Positions 28,601 to 43,600 are shown, counted from the stretch's first letter. The stretch is 64,000 bases of DNA from Siphonodentalium dalli (GCA_032622095.1 CP136062.1:52595349-52659348); one strand, 5' to 3'. Notes: generated by a model from the sequence alone, not told the origin. Numbers and translations: made by a program.

Positions 28601-31600
28601 ATTATAAAAATTGTTAAAAAATGTAAGAATTTTTTTTTAAATTGTTAAAGAATGTAAGAAAAAATGGTAAAAAGTGTTACATTTTTTTTTAGGCCAATGC
28701 ATTCTCTTATATATGCGAGGCGACCTATGGTCGACTCGCATGTATAAGAGAATGCATTGGCACAGGGCATAATTGTAACCATCACAATGTGGTCAATGAA
28801 CCGGTTCCAATGATATGTATGGTGTTATTGAGACAGACCGTTTAGGCTGTTGAAGCTTTATTTGGGCGTTTTTGGCCGTTTTGTTGGGTAAAGGGTTAAA
28901 GGTACCCAAGGCACTTGCAGTGGGTAAATGTGCAAAAATTATGAAAGTCTGTCAAAATATTACCATAAAGAAGTACATGGAGAAATACATGGAGAAATAG
29001 ATAAACTTTGTTATATTTATGTTTATTGGTAGTTCTCCAATGACAAAATTTTGCATGTTAAAATCATTTTTATGTAAATAAAACTGATTCAGTGAATTGT
29101 CAACAAATACCGCTAAGCTCATAGTAAGTTAAAATATTTTGGCCTGAATAGAATTTTCATAATATTTCTCAATACTTGACCTTTTCCAATGTTTACCGTC
29201 AAGTTTTGATTAAACTTTGTTTGTGTCTTATTGGAGTAATTAAGATTTTATCAGTAATACCACTGTAACAGTAATGTTTACATAACAATGGTTATTGGTA
29301 ATTCCACTGTAACAGTAATGTTTACATAACAATGGATATTGGTAATTCCACTGTAACAGTAATGGCTTCCTATGGGAGACTCACATATCTAAGAGAATGC
29401 AGACACAGGGTTTTAGCGAAATTTCAGGAAGCTCCTGTAAAAAAAGGGTTATTGCTGCACCAGCGCAGCTCCCGTCATAAAATGGTTAAACTTTTCTTAT
29501 CTTATCTTATATATTTGCAGAGATACCCAAAAACATCATAATTCAGAATCCACCAAATAAATGTATCACAACTCAAGTGCAAGAATATTTCCCAGCCAAC
29601 AAAACATATGAGGATGAGGTAAGTACAGTAATCACTACTTAACCACAGCAGAAATATGGCTTGTTGCCATTCATTGGAAAGCTCTCAGTGAGGGCTTTCT
29701 GATGAATGGCAACAAGCCTTATTTCCGACTAAATCCAGAAAAATTACGCATAATTCTGCTGTGGTTAAGGAATAGTTTATTTAGGACATTACATTAGACT
29801 GGGGCTATATTCTCCCTGCAAATCATGAACTGTAATATGTGACTTTGTAATAAATCAATCAAATTAATCAATTAATTAATTTATTTCAACAAATGGCCTA
29901 CAATTTGGTAAATTATGAAACTTAGAACAAGACATCTTCAACCGTATGCTACTTTTCGTGTATGGGAATGCTGAGAAGGGCGATTCGAAGATATTCAAAG
30001 GAAATGATTTGAATCAAATCAAACTGGGAGCTCGATTCGCGAATCAAATCTTTGAGCTTCGCAGGATGCTAATCTGAATAATTTACTTATTTAGCCGAAG
30101 TACAAAAGGCATGGGATGGATAATAGGGGTTAATATATAGTCTATTATTCATTTGGAGGGATGTTAAGAATAACGCAGATGACAAAAGTCTGACGAAAAG
30201 ATAATACAAGTGCAGAAGAATTCATATTCATTGGTGGGAAATGTTCGGATTAAGTTCAACAAACGACTTATTATCATCTGTTGAACTTATTATCTGACCA
30301 TTTCCTAAGGGACCTACTCATGAATGAGTAAAATATTATGAGGAAACAAAACTGACTAAAAAAAAGTCAGAACAAAGGTTTAAATACTGGGGTCATTCAC
30401 ATGTGCCTTAACTGGGCAGGTACATTGTAGAACGGGTAGTAGGCGACCAAAAAGCGGTTTTGCAAAGAGAGATATATATCCATATAGTTCAGTGTTCGGG
30501 CTTTCTTCAAGGAAAAATTAATTATACTTATAAAAATAATATATTTTTTAGTAAAAAAAAGTGTTACATCAAGAATTATGTTTTTTGTTATTCAGGAATA
30601 CACATTCACTAAGGAACAGGTAACGGCTGCAATCATTAAGTGCAAAGCGAGGATAGAAGGCAGTGTTTCTGGTGCACAATGTTTAAAACATGTTGTTATG
30701 GAGGTCGAAGTTCAGGGAACACTTGAAAGCTGTGCACTTGATGTCTTGGTAAGTCTTACTTAACCCCTTCTATGCTAAATGAATTCTCCCATCCAGTTAT
30801 ATAAGTATATATTGGAATGGTCTATCTCCATTTGGAAGGTTGTCCAGGAAAAATTAGCAGATGACAGGCGAAAAGATAATACAAGTGCAGAAGAATTCCT
30901 ATTCATTGGTGGAAAATGTTCAGATAATAAGTTAACAAAACGACGTATGGTTTGTTGTTAAACTTATCAAGCCTTCAAATAGCGTGCCTGTCATTTGCAA
31001 AAATGAGGTCCCCAGAGTGTGAATTTAGTGACGCTATCCCGCATAGCGGGCTAGCATCACTAAATTCACCCTCTGGAGACCTCATTCTGCTTAGGCCTCA
31101 TCTTCTGGGAAGTATCTATGGTATCAAATTAACATTGTTTTTAATTACATTTTTTTTAACTATTTTAGCTTATTATTGAAGCATACGCCGATTTTGAAGA
31201 GAGCATTTCAGTTTTTTAATTTGGCCAAAGTTTCTGAAAAAATAAATTCAGAATTGGTCACATGATTTTTCTGGCCCGCGCAAACTCTGAACTCGAGCTT
31301 TGATGCCAAATAAACTCATTTTATAAATTTTTTTCAGATTATGCAAAGCATGGAATGGATGACAAATGCTTTCGATGACATCATACAACAATGTATCATG
31401 GAGCTCAACTTTAACACTGAATTGTGGGTAATCATAAACGGTGTGCTGGTTCCATCTCCAAACATTACTGACGTCCTCTGCCCAAATGACTGTAGCGGAA
31501 ACGGAACATGTAATATAGGTGAGAGTAATAAATAGCTTTTTTTTAAGGAAATTATACAAGATACAAAACATGTTGTTCATTTGGCCACGCATAGTCAATT

Positions 31601-34600
31601 TTCCATTTCTCAGGCAAAAAAATTTTCAAAGGCAAATTTTATCTGTAATTTTTATACTCCCATTTGAAAAAACGGTCCTATTATGTAAATGGGTTGTCCG
31701 TCCTTCCATCTGTCATCTGTCCGTCCGTCCGCTTTTGGTTTCCGGATGATAACTTTAGATTGAATCGATTTCACCCATACAGAGCCCCAGACAAACATGA
31801 GCAGACGACACTCTTCTATATGCTTCTATATATGTGTGGGGCTCCCTGCAGGGTAATGGATGTTTTTTATTTTATGTCCTAAAAATTGTAAGAAACATTT
31901 ATTTTTAAAAAATGATAAAAAATTGTTAGGCCAATGCATTCTCTTATATATGCGAGGCGACATATGGTCGACTCGCATATATAAGAGAATGCATAGGCAC
32001 AGGGTAAAAAAATCCCGACTTACGACTGGATTTGATATGGCGGGTCACATTTTGTCTTCATAATCCAGTTGTAAGATGAAGCAGGGATATAGTCACATGG
32101 GACAATTTAAGTCATATCATGCACATTATCTTGTTTTATTGGACTGTTCACTGTTCAAACATGACAAACATCATTTAATTCTCTTAAAAGTTAGGTATTA
32201 ATGCTACATGTTTATTTACCATGAACTACAGTTATGCCCTAAATAATCGACTCCTTAACCACAACAGAATTATGGGTAAATTTTCAGGATTTAGTCTGAA
32301 ATATGGCTTGTTGACATTCATCGGAAATTCTCAGTGAGAGCTTTCCAATGAATGGCAACAAGCCATATTTCCGACTTAATCGTGAAAAGTTACCCATAAT
32401 TTTGCTGTGGTTAAGTAGACGATTATTTAGAGCATTACTGTAGATAGGCTTTTAGCCAATTTTTCTCTTCGATTATATAAGAGAATGCATTGGCACAGGA
32501 TATATGGGTTGATACAAATATTGGACTTGGCACTGAAAGGGTTAAAATAATTTATAGATGGCTTATCTGTTCCTACATACTTTTTATGTAGTTTTCGAGG
32601 TATAAAATAATAAATATGAGTCAATGGAAAGGCTTCTGTCAATTAATATTGATTTTATATTGATATTTTCTTATATAATACAATAATCTATTAGGACATT
32701 TATTTCATTATTATTATTTTTTAACAGACCATCATCAGGGGCACCGGAAGAGGGGGGCAGACAGGGCAGCTGACCCCCCCTGCCTTGACCAAGGGGGGAG
32801 AGCGGGGGCAGGACTTGCCCTTTTTCTGGAGACAGAAAATGCTTTTTGTGTGTTTAATCTCGTGTTTTTATAGCAAAATGTGACTTTTTTGGTCCAAATA
32901 CCACCAATTTCACAAGGAATATTAATTTTTTGTCAATTTTATCACAAAACGGCCATAAAAACTGACAAATACCATTAAAATAGGGATTTTTGCCACAATG
33001 AATTCATTGTGGTTATTTTCCCGAGTTTGCGGAGAAAATGCCCTTTTTTGCGGAAAAGTGCCCTTTTTGTAGGCTCTGCCCCCCTGCCCTTGGATGCTTC
33101 CGGCGCCCCTGACCATCATGGGTACAATACCATGACCAGTGGAAAATTTCCCACTCTTATGAACCATTTCTCACACATAAGAACCATCCCACACATGAGA
33201 ACCATCCTACACATGAGAACCATTTATGAGAAACATATGAGAACCATCCTACACATGAGAACCATATGGGAACCATCCTCAACACCACACACACATCCAT
33301 GCCTGACCCAATGAAACCATGGCAATAGCCAATCACAACGAAGCTTCTCCCCACACGGACTATATAAAGGCGAGATAATCCGTACTTTTTCACAAACCAC
33401 ATTTGGTCCTGAACGAGGATTTACAATAATCGAAACACGTTGACCATATAGCTAAGGATTAGTTTTTCACTGGTGTTTTTCCTGGAGAATTCATTTTCTC
33501 ATATACCTAACCCACGATTTAAGTGACTTAAGTAATTTTGCTTTACATAGCTTATCATGGAATTTCACCCAGGTAATTAATTAATTCAATGTTTATTGCG
33601 ATATCGGCTAAAAAAAAAGTTACCAAAAAGCATGTAATCTCGAGCTGGGACGACCCACTACTGTGAAGTAGATTATTGAGGAACAAATATTAGTAATGAG
33701 ATATATTCTCTGCCTAATTCAATGTTATAAAGTTCCCTGTCAGAACAGGTCATAATACTAAACACTTCCCAGGTTTTGTACTGGTTGAATATGATCTCTG
33801 CAGGGGTAGTCATGGAGAGTAGAGATTCATGATCCACTGAAGACTGAGACATCAATGATTCAATTAGGGGATAATTAGTTAATGAGCGACGGCAGAGCTG
33901 GAGCCCATTAACGGGTATTTGAAACTTTCAGGCGACTTCAGATAGAGATAGAGTTCACCCGCATGCTATGCTCCCAATATTTTTGCGTGTCGTAAAATGT
34001 CCCGAATATAATCAATATTAATTGATAGGAACATTTCCTGGCAGGGGTCATTGATTCATTTTTATTATTTTTATACCCCTGAAACTATTATAAAACTTGT
34101 TATAGGAAGAGATAGACCATCATTAACCCTTTCATGACGGGAGCTGCACTTGTGCAACATTAAAGATCCTATGCCAATGCATTCTCTTAAATATGCGAGT
34201 CTACCATAGGGAGCCTTGCATATATAAGAGAATGCGTTGCTTACAAGGTCGAGGTAAATATTGTAAGGCCAATGTATTCTCTTATATCTGTAAGGCTCCC
34301 TATGAGAGACTCGCATATTTAAGAGAATGCATTGGCTTAGGATCTTTAATGCTGCACAAGTGCAGCTCCCATCATGAAAGTGAGAATGCATTGGCACAGG
34401 GTTTATAATAGAATGCATTGGCACAGGGTTTATAATAGAATGCATTGGCACAGGGTTTATAATAGAATGCATTGGCACAGGGTTTATAATAGAATGCATT
34501 GGCACAGGGTTTATAATAGAATGCATTGGCACAGGGTTTATAATAGAATGCGTTGGCACAGGGTTTATAATAGAATGCATTGGCACAGGGTTTATAATAG

Positions 34601-37600
34601 AATGCATTGGCACAGCGTTTATAATAGAATGCATTGGCACAGGGTTTATAATAGAATGCATTGGCACAGCGTTTATAATAGAATGCATTGGCACAGCGTT
34701 TATAATAGAATGCATTGGCACAAGGTTTATAATAGAATGCATTGGCACAGCGTTTATAATAGAATGCATTGGCACAGCGTTTATAATAGAATGCATTGGC
34801 ACAGCGTTTATAATAGGATGAATTGGCACAGCGTTTATAATAGAATGCATTGGCACAGGGTTAATAATAGAATGCATTGGCACAGCGTTTATAATAGAAT
34901 GCATTGGCACAGCGTTTATAATAGAATGCATTGGCACAGGGTTTATAATAGAATGCATTGGCACAGCGTTTATAATAGAATGCTCTGGCACAGGGTTTAT
35001 AATAGAATGCATTGGCACAGCGTTTATAATAGAATGCATTGGCACAGCGTTTATAATAGGATGAATTGGCACAGCGTTTATAATAGAATGCATTGGCACA
35101 GGGTTTATAATAGAATGCATTGGCACAGCGTTAATAATAGAATGCATTGGCACAGCGTTAATAATAGAATGCATTGGCACAGCGTTTATAATAGAATGCA
35201 TTGGCACAGCGTTTATAATAGGATGAATTGGCACAGCGTTTATAATAGAATGCATTGGCACAGCGTTTATAATAGAATGCATTGGCACAGGGTTTATAAT
35301 AGAATGCATTGGCACAGGGTTTATAATAGAATGCATTGGCACAGCGTTTATAATAGAATGCATTGGCACAGCGTTTATAATAGAATGCATTGGCACAGCA
35401 TTTATAAAAGAATGCATTGGCACAGCGTTTATACTAGAATGCATTGGCACAGGGTTTATAATAGAATGCATTGGCACAGCGTTTATAATAGGATGAATTG
35501 GCACAGGGTTTATAATAGAATGCATTGGCACAGGGTTTATAATAGAATGCATTGGCACAGGGTTTATAATAGAATGCATTGGCACAGGGTTTATAATAGA
35601 ATGCATTGGCACAGCGTTTATAATAGAATGCATTGGCACAGGGTTTATAATAGAATGCATTGGCACAGGGTTTATAATAGAATGCATTGGCACAGGGTTT
35701 ATAATAGAATGCATTGGCACAGCGTTTATAATAGAATGCATTGGCACAGCGTTTATAATAGAATGCATTGGCACAGCGTTTATAATAGAATGCTCTGGCA
35801 CAGCGTTTATAATAGAATGCATTGGCACAGCGTTTATAATAGAATGCATTGGCACAGCATTTATAATAGAATGCATTGGCACAGCGTTTATAATAGAATG
35901 CATTGGCACAGCGTTTATAATAGAATGCATTGGCACAGCGTTTATAATAGAATGCATTGGCACAGCGTTTATAATAGAATGCATTGGCACAACGTTTATA
36001 ATAGAATGCATTGGCACAGGGTTTATAATAGAATGCATTGGCACAGCGTTTATAATAGAATGCATTGGCACAGCGTTTATAATAGAATGCATTGGCACAG
36101 CGTTTATAATAGAATGCATTGGCACAGCGTTTATAATAGAATGCATTGGCACAGCATTTATAATAGAATGCATTGGCACAGCGTTTATAATAGAATGCAT
36201 TGGCACAGCGTTTATAATAGAATGCATTGGCACAGCGTTTATAATAGAATGCATTGGCACAGGGTTTATAATAGAATGCATTGGCACAGGGTTTATAATA
36301 GAATGCATTGGCACAGGGTTTATAATAGAATGCATTGGCACAGCGTTTATAATAGAATGCATTGGCACAGCGTTTATAATATAATGCATTGTTGAATATT
36401 TGCCTTTTTCAGGCTGGAATTTTATGAGATATAGTTTGAACATTTTTAACTTTTGTTTGTGTGTTTGTTACAGGTGTGTGTACGTGTGATCCAGGTTGGC
36501 TTGGAGACGATTGTTCCATGCCAGAGAATACCATTCCATCAGAGCTGTCCATCCTGAGCCCCCTTTGTGATCTGCGTGAATCAAACTGCTCATTTATCAC
36601 CATTGCTGGAACAGGATTCATTGACACGACAGATTTGAAATGCCAGTTCACAAAAGCTGTGGTAAGTTCTTGTTGCGACCATTTTAACCCATTCTATACT
36701 GAATGGATTCTCCCATTCATTTATAAAAGTCTACATTTTTTTTACCCTGTGCCAATGCATTCTCTTATATATGCGAGTCGACCATATATAGGTCGCCTCG
36801 CATATATAAGAGAATGCATTGGCCTAACAATTTTTTTTCATTTTTGTTAAATAAATGTTTCTTACAATTTTTAGGACATAAAATAAAAAACATCCATTAC
36901 CCTGCATGGAGCCCCACACATATATAGAAGAGTGTCGTCTGCTCATGTTTGTCTGGGGCTCTGTATGGGTGAAATTATAAAATTGTTAAAGAATACAAGA
37001 AAAAATTATTAAAATTGTAAAAAAAATTGTTAGGTCAATGCATTCTCTTATATATGCGAGGCGACCTATGGTCGACTCGCATATATAAAAGAATACATTG
37101 GCACAGGGTAAAAAAAATTATGGTCTATTATTCATTTGGATGGATGTGCAGATAATAAAACCAGACAACAGATATGGGAAAATATAATAGAAGTGTAGAA
37201 GGATACATATTCATATTATATGCAAGTCATAAGATACCAATTGGTGAAAAAAGTGGGAAGGGGGCATATACTCTGATACCTCTACCCATCAGCAGGGGGG
37301 GGTAGAGGGGGGGCATATGCTCTGATACCTCTACCCATCAGCAGGGGGGGGTAGATGGGGAACATGCTCTGATACCTCTACCCATCAGCGGGGGGGGGGG
37401 GGGGGGTACATGCTCTGATACCTCTACCCATCAGCAGGGGGGGGGGGGGCACATGCTCCGATACCTCTACCCATCAGCAGGGGGGGGGGGTAGAGGGGGC
37501 ACATGCTCCGATACCTCTACCCATCAGCAGGGGGGGGGGGGGGGGTAGAGGGGGGCATATGCTCTGATACCTCTACCCATCAGCAGGGGGGGGGGGTAGA

Positions 37601-40600
37601 GGGGGCACATGCTCCGATACCTCTACCCATCAGCAGGGGGGGGGTAGAGGGGGGCATATGCTCTGATACCTCTACCCATCAGCAGGGGGGGGGGGGTAGA
37701 GGGGAACATGCTCTGATACCTCTACCCATCAGCGGGGGGGGGGGGGGGAACATGCTCTGATACCTCTACCAATCAGCAGGGGATAGAGGGGGGCACATGC
37801 TCCGATACCTCTACCAATCAGCAGGGGATAGAGGGGGGCACATGCTCCGATACCTCTACCAATCAGCAGGGGATAGAGGGGGGCACATGCTCCGATACCT
37901 CTACCCATCAGCAGGGGGAGGGGTAGAGGGGGGCATATGCTCTGATACCTCTACCCATCAGCAGGGGGGGGGGGGGTAGAGGGGGAACATGCTCCTATAC
38001 CTCTACCCATCAGCAGGGGGGGGATAGAGGGGGGCACATGCTCCGATACCTCTACCCATCAGCAGGGGATAGAGGGGGGCACATGCTCTGATACCTCTAC
38101 CAATCAGCAGGGGATAGAGGGGGCACATGCTCCGATACCTCTACCAATCAGCAGGGGGGTAGAGGGGGGTGGGCACATTCTCTGATGTCTCTATCTTGGT
38201 CAGTTACCTTTGACTAAATGATCAAAAATTAAGCTGATTACCTGTACATGTGTGTTTATTAATTCTAGGTGTCAGAGACTGGATTTACGATAGGTACAGG
38301 AGTGATTGCCGTGTCAGCTACATTCATCAGTTTCCAGGAGATTATTTGTGAGCTGCCATCACAGGAGAGTTATTACATTCACATCACCAACAAAATCGAA
38401 TACAGCATGACGTCTGTACTCCTCGTGGTCTATGATTCAGTCTGTCTCAATTGTACTCCGGATGCCGGATGTACATCAAAGGTAAATTTATTGTTACGCC
38501 CCACCAAGCCTGAGAATAAGATGCCTGTCATTTGCAGAATGAGGTCCCTGGAGGGTGAATTTAGTGACACTATCGCGCATAGCGGGCTAGCATCACCAAA
38601 TTCACCCTCTGGGGACCTCATTCTGCATGGCTTCATCTGCTATGGTAGACATAAACTCAGATTGAAGTTCCCAAATGGTGAATATTGTCATGTACATCCA
38701 TTGTGAACCTCGTTTATGCATTTTTCTGCCAAAGGAAGCCCTCATACTGAACTATATGGATATATGTCCTGCGTTTGTAAACCATAGTAGAAAAGGGGTT
38801 AACTTTTTGGTCGCCTACGATCACTCACGGTCTTCAGTGGCTTGCCTCGGAATCAGTCACGCATGCGCAGTCCCAATATAACCGATTGAATCTCGTCAGT
38901 TTATTTTCTGCTACCAAACCGAACGGAAGTCTAAGGGAGTATTTTTCCGAATTTGTCGTTTAACAATAGCGACAAATTCAATTTATCGATACAATAATTA
39001 CTGGTCGCCTACGCGTTCGTTTTTATAATTATCGTTTCGAATTCACGGACTGTTTCGCTTCAAACATATAATTGTTTGTGTTTTCAAGGCGGCGAACTTA
39101 AAAAATTTATCGAATATGAAAATCAACATTTCGCCATAATTAGCCGCCATTTCAAGGCCTTACGAGGCGCACAGATTATTGTGAGAAATACATCTATGGA
39201 ATTATTATAGCACCTATAAGGTATGATAGAATTTGTCAGATATCAAAAATGCCACGTGATTCGCCGCCGGAAGTATCCTAATTTCGTGGGAATTATTTTG
39301 ACGTTTTAATGCGTGGAAATTTATTTAGCAATAATTCCATCGCTACTGACGCTATCTCTCGTCATGTTATGAACAACGTGCTTTCACATAATACTATGTT
39401 GTTTTATGTTTCAATACAAATGATCCAGATGTGTTAATCACGTTTGACCTTGAAGTTGATTACAATCTACACAGTTGATTAGATCTTGGTTTATCAATGT
39501 CACATGCATAACAATAACTTCATATGACAGTAGTACCGTAGTGCTACGAATAAATCTCAGCCATGTCCTAGATGTATGTCGATTAATAGCTACCTTGTAT
39601 ATAATGAACAATAGCTACGATTATACACCAGCCGGTTCAGCAAGCCGGTCTGAACCGGTGGGCTTGTAAATTTCTGAGAAGGATCCAGGGATGTTTTTCT
39701 ACCTGTTACAGGTTTGGGCACTCAAAGCGCCCCTGGGGATAGTAATTATTCAAGTTGGTTTTCCATTATTTCAACGAATTTTTCTATAATTCAACAACTA
39801 AAACATGAAAATCAGATGAGATAGTCTACTAGTATGATATAGAGCCTTTATTTGCACCATCTCTGGATCCTTCCCGGCTAGTATTTCTCGGTTGGATCTC
39901 TTCTCGGGCAGGAACAGTTCACGCCTCGGCGTTCAATCAATTAGTGGGGAGGCGACCGGTGGCGATGCCGGGGTACTTGGGACCCCCAGGACATTTGGTC
40001 CCACACCGGCGCGAGCGGTTCTGTGTGATAAGTTGCCAAATCGCGTGCGAACGTAACGACACCGGCTGGGCGGCCTACGGCGACTTCGGCATAGGGCAGT
40101 GGCCCTACCCATTCGGTAGCAAGCCTGGTCCCCCTGGTCACGCTCTATATAAAGACACGGCCTTGCCTGCCTCTCAGCCGTCTTGGGGTTTCTGCTGCAA
40201 TGGCCTCTACCCATCGTTCTGCTTGGACAGGACATTCAGCTTGGTCGGGACCACCTGAAATTTGGGGGGGCTCACCCCGGTCCGATGGCTCCACCTCCTT
40301 CCGGTTATCAGAAGAAACCAGTTTTGGCTATGGGATTCTTCATTTCGACACTGGACTCCAAAATTGGAACTCAGTTTATCAGCCTTTTGCTCAAGCAGTT
40401 GGCCGTAGCTTAAAATTCCATGGGAGGTATTTACACCTCGATTGAGCCATCGCCGGAATGGGCCTCCCTCTAGTGTTTTGTCGTCCATTATGGACATTGC
40501 AGGTCGTTCCGACGCTCTAAGGCAGGGAGCGACATGCTATCCTTACACCCCAAGGCGTCTGAGGCTTTCGATGACGACCGTCTGCGCACAATACGTCAGA

Positions 40601-43600
40601 CTGTGGGTCTTTTCGGTCGTCACAGTCTGGCATCGGTAAGGCAGAAGTTGCAGATCGTGATTTCCTATCCAGGATTATCTCATCTATAGGCTTCTTCCTA
40701 CTGAACTATGAACTCTCAAGCCCTCCTGGCACGCCCTGCGCACTCGTACCACCGTCTTCAAAATGCATCGAGAACTCGAACTATCTTACCTGTGATATAC
40801 ATTTCATAGGTAAGGTACACGACCCGCGACTGACGCACTGGTCAATAGACAGAGTACATCTCATGGCTCTTCATACTCCTATTACCAATATCAATTTGAT
40901 TATCTGGCACATGGTAATAAAATTAACAGGGCACTGCACGCTTCGGTCTATGCCGGATTTGTCCTATAGACAATAGACAATAACACGGGCAAAGACGTTT
41001 GCGCTGTCCAGCTCAGCTTTCGAGGAAGCTCATTGACTAGCCAGCAGACCTTTCCTTGCAGGCAGGGACCAACCCATATGAGGGGATCCCAACCACATGG
41101 CACCAGCCGCCCAATCATAAGGGCCTGCAACCATGCTGACAACTCTGCTCGCTTCGGTCTATGCTGGATTTGTCCTATTTTCCTTAAACATGCCTTCAAC
41201 AGGACCACTTAGGTCGGGGGAGCTCCTCTCTATCATGGCTCTTAAAATTCAATAAGTAACAACATTATAAAGGGATGTGTGTCCTTTACTAGGAGGATGA
41301 TAATTTAATTTGTTTCCTTCATCAGCGAGCCATTTTAGAGCGGGTCTTCCCCTAGTTTGCTGCATGCCTCACACTAACATACCTATCACACACCTAGGTC
41401 GTTCTGCTGCATGTTTGGGGGGGCAAGTGACATGATGTTCTGGGCAGAGGCTCAGAACTGAATATTCCGTATGGTGACAATTTACCCGTGTTTATCATCT
41501 GATTACATTGTACATCATTTGAACTGATTTCAGTTGTCAAAGAGCCAAAGGGCCTTCTGAAATGATCTCATTGCTGACTTATATATCACCTTGATATATA
41601 TATTTTATATCATTTTATATATTTATATACGCGTAAGATTTGTATCACAGGGTTTCTGTCAGATATCTTGTGATGCATAGGTACCTCAGAGACATGTGAT
41701 CAGTAGAAGAAAAACAAGGAAACTGTTCTAAGAAGGGCATGACCACCTTGCAAGATGCGGTGGTTGGGGCTCCCTCTGTTCAGATGGCTTGACTCCATTA
41801 TCGTTGTACAACCTGTTTGGCCTAATGGGTTCTCAACTCAATCCCTGTGCCACAATTTGGCATCAGGTTCTCTGGCTTTTTCTTTGGCGAATAGCAGTTA
41901 GTTAACTTTGGTTCTCGCCATCGTCGGAGTGGGCCTCCGTCTGTGCAGGTCGTTCTGTCGCTAAGGCGGAGAGTGAGTTAGTCTCCTTCCTTCATGATCC
42001 TGCATCATGGGACCTTGACGGGTGGGACCTTAGAACAGACAGCTGAAGAAGATGACACAGAGAAGAACGAAGAGTTTCTTCTTCCGTTATACTTGCTCGG
42101 TTCGCTCGCAACTATGCATTGGATGGCACCTCATGGGATGTTTGTTTCAAAACAAGGGGGGCGGTACACATTTGAGCAATATAGCACTCTAACTATATGA
42201 GTTATTTCACGTAAATAATCCTAACAGATTCATTAAAGTGTTCATATATGATACAATCTGTTTTAGAAGAGTACCTTTACTCAAAATTTGCTATTAACTT
42301 TATTGCTCGTGCCTCCTCCTGGGCTTGCATTCTAATCCATATAGTTCAGTGTGAGGGCTTCCTTTGGCAGAAAAATATTATTTTTAAAATTATAATACAT
42401 TTTTCCTTAAAGAAAGCCTGAACACTGAACTATTATAGGGCCCTCCCATTCCCAACCCCGCAACTCGCCAATCTCCTGATTGAGTTGAAAATAAACTGAC
42501 GAGATTCAATCGGTTATATTGGGACTGCGCATGCGTGACTGATTCCGAGGCAAGCCACTGAAGACCGTGAGTGATCGTAGGCGACCAAAAAGTTAACCCC
42601 TTTTCTACTATGGTTTACAAACGCAGGACATATATCCATATAGTTCAGTGTTCAGGCTTTCTTTAAGGAAAAATGTATTATAATTTTAAAAATAATATTT
42701 TAGAAATATATAGAAACTTCCCAGAAGGGAAAAAGTAACTAAAAACAATGTTAATTTGAGACTATAGATACTACCCAGAAGATGAGTCCTATGCAGAATG
42801 AGGTCCCCGGAGGGTGAATTTGGTGATGCTAGCCCACTATATATGCATGATAGCATCACTAAATTCATCCTCTGGGGATCTCATTCTGCAAATGACAGAG
42901 ACACTAATATCAGGCTTGTTTTTTAAAGTAACCATGATCGATGTCGAACCTCCACAGGAAATTTCATTCAGATCTGATAACAGATGGTTGAGATATTTAC
43001 CCAGATGAATATACAGTAATGCCCTAAATAATCGACTCCTTAACCACAGAAAAATTTTGGGTAATTTTTCAGGATTTAGTCGGAAATATGGCTTGTTGCC
43101 ATTCATCGGAAAGCTCTCAATGAATGGCAGCAAGCCATATTTCTGAATAAATCATGAAAAATTACCCATAATTCTGCTGTGGTTAACCCTTTGAGTGCCA
43201 GGTCCGATTTTTGTATCAACCCATATACCCTGTGCCAATGCATTCTCTTATATATGCGAGTCGACCATAGGTCGCCTCGCATATATAAGAGAATGCATTG
43301 GCCTAACAATTTTCATCATTTGTTATTATTTTTTACAATTTTAATAATTTTTTAAAAATCTAAAAAAAAAAAAAAGTTTTTTATTTTTTTAGGGCCGATT
43401 TTACAGACCGTAAATTAGGCCCGATGAGATCGCCCCTGGCACTGAAAGGGCTAAGGAGTCGATTATTTAGAGCATTACTGTACAGACAAATCAATCCAGT
43501 ATAACCACTATTTTGCTTTGCATTGACATATTAACTTGAATCAAATCTGATATTGTCTAAGTGTTGAGATTGCTATTGGATTATATATTAGCCCTTTGAT

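Noticed and set aside
34381-36392. CRISPR-like regular array
   Set aside because: There are no unique spacers; the whole 27-bp unit repeats, and the genome is eukaryotic.
34071-36443. Two very long antiparallel open frames (about 670 and 790 codons)
   Set aside because: They arise because the satellite unit is 27 bp, a multiple of three, without stops in either frame. The peptides are a bare 9-residue repeat, and the stretch is intronic.
37503-37979. Gly-rich open frames in the G-run array
   Set aside because: They are products of the minisatellite; frames shift with each change in G-run length.
39933-40497. Overlapping frames of 65-104 codons on both strands
   Set aside because: The GC-richer interior of the inverted-repeat region gives open frames on both strands at once. 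No motif of a known transposase or host protein is visible.
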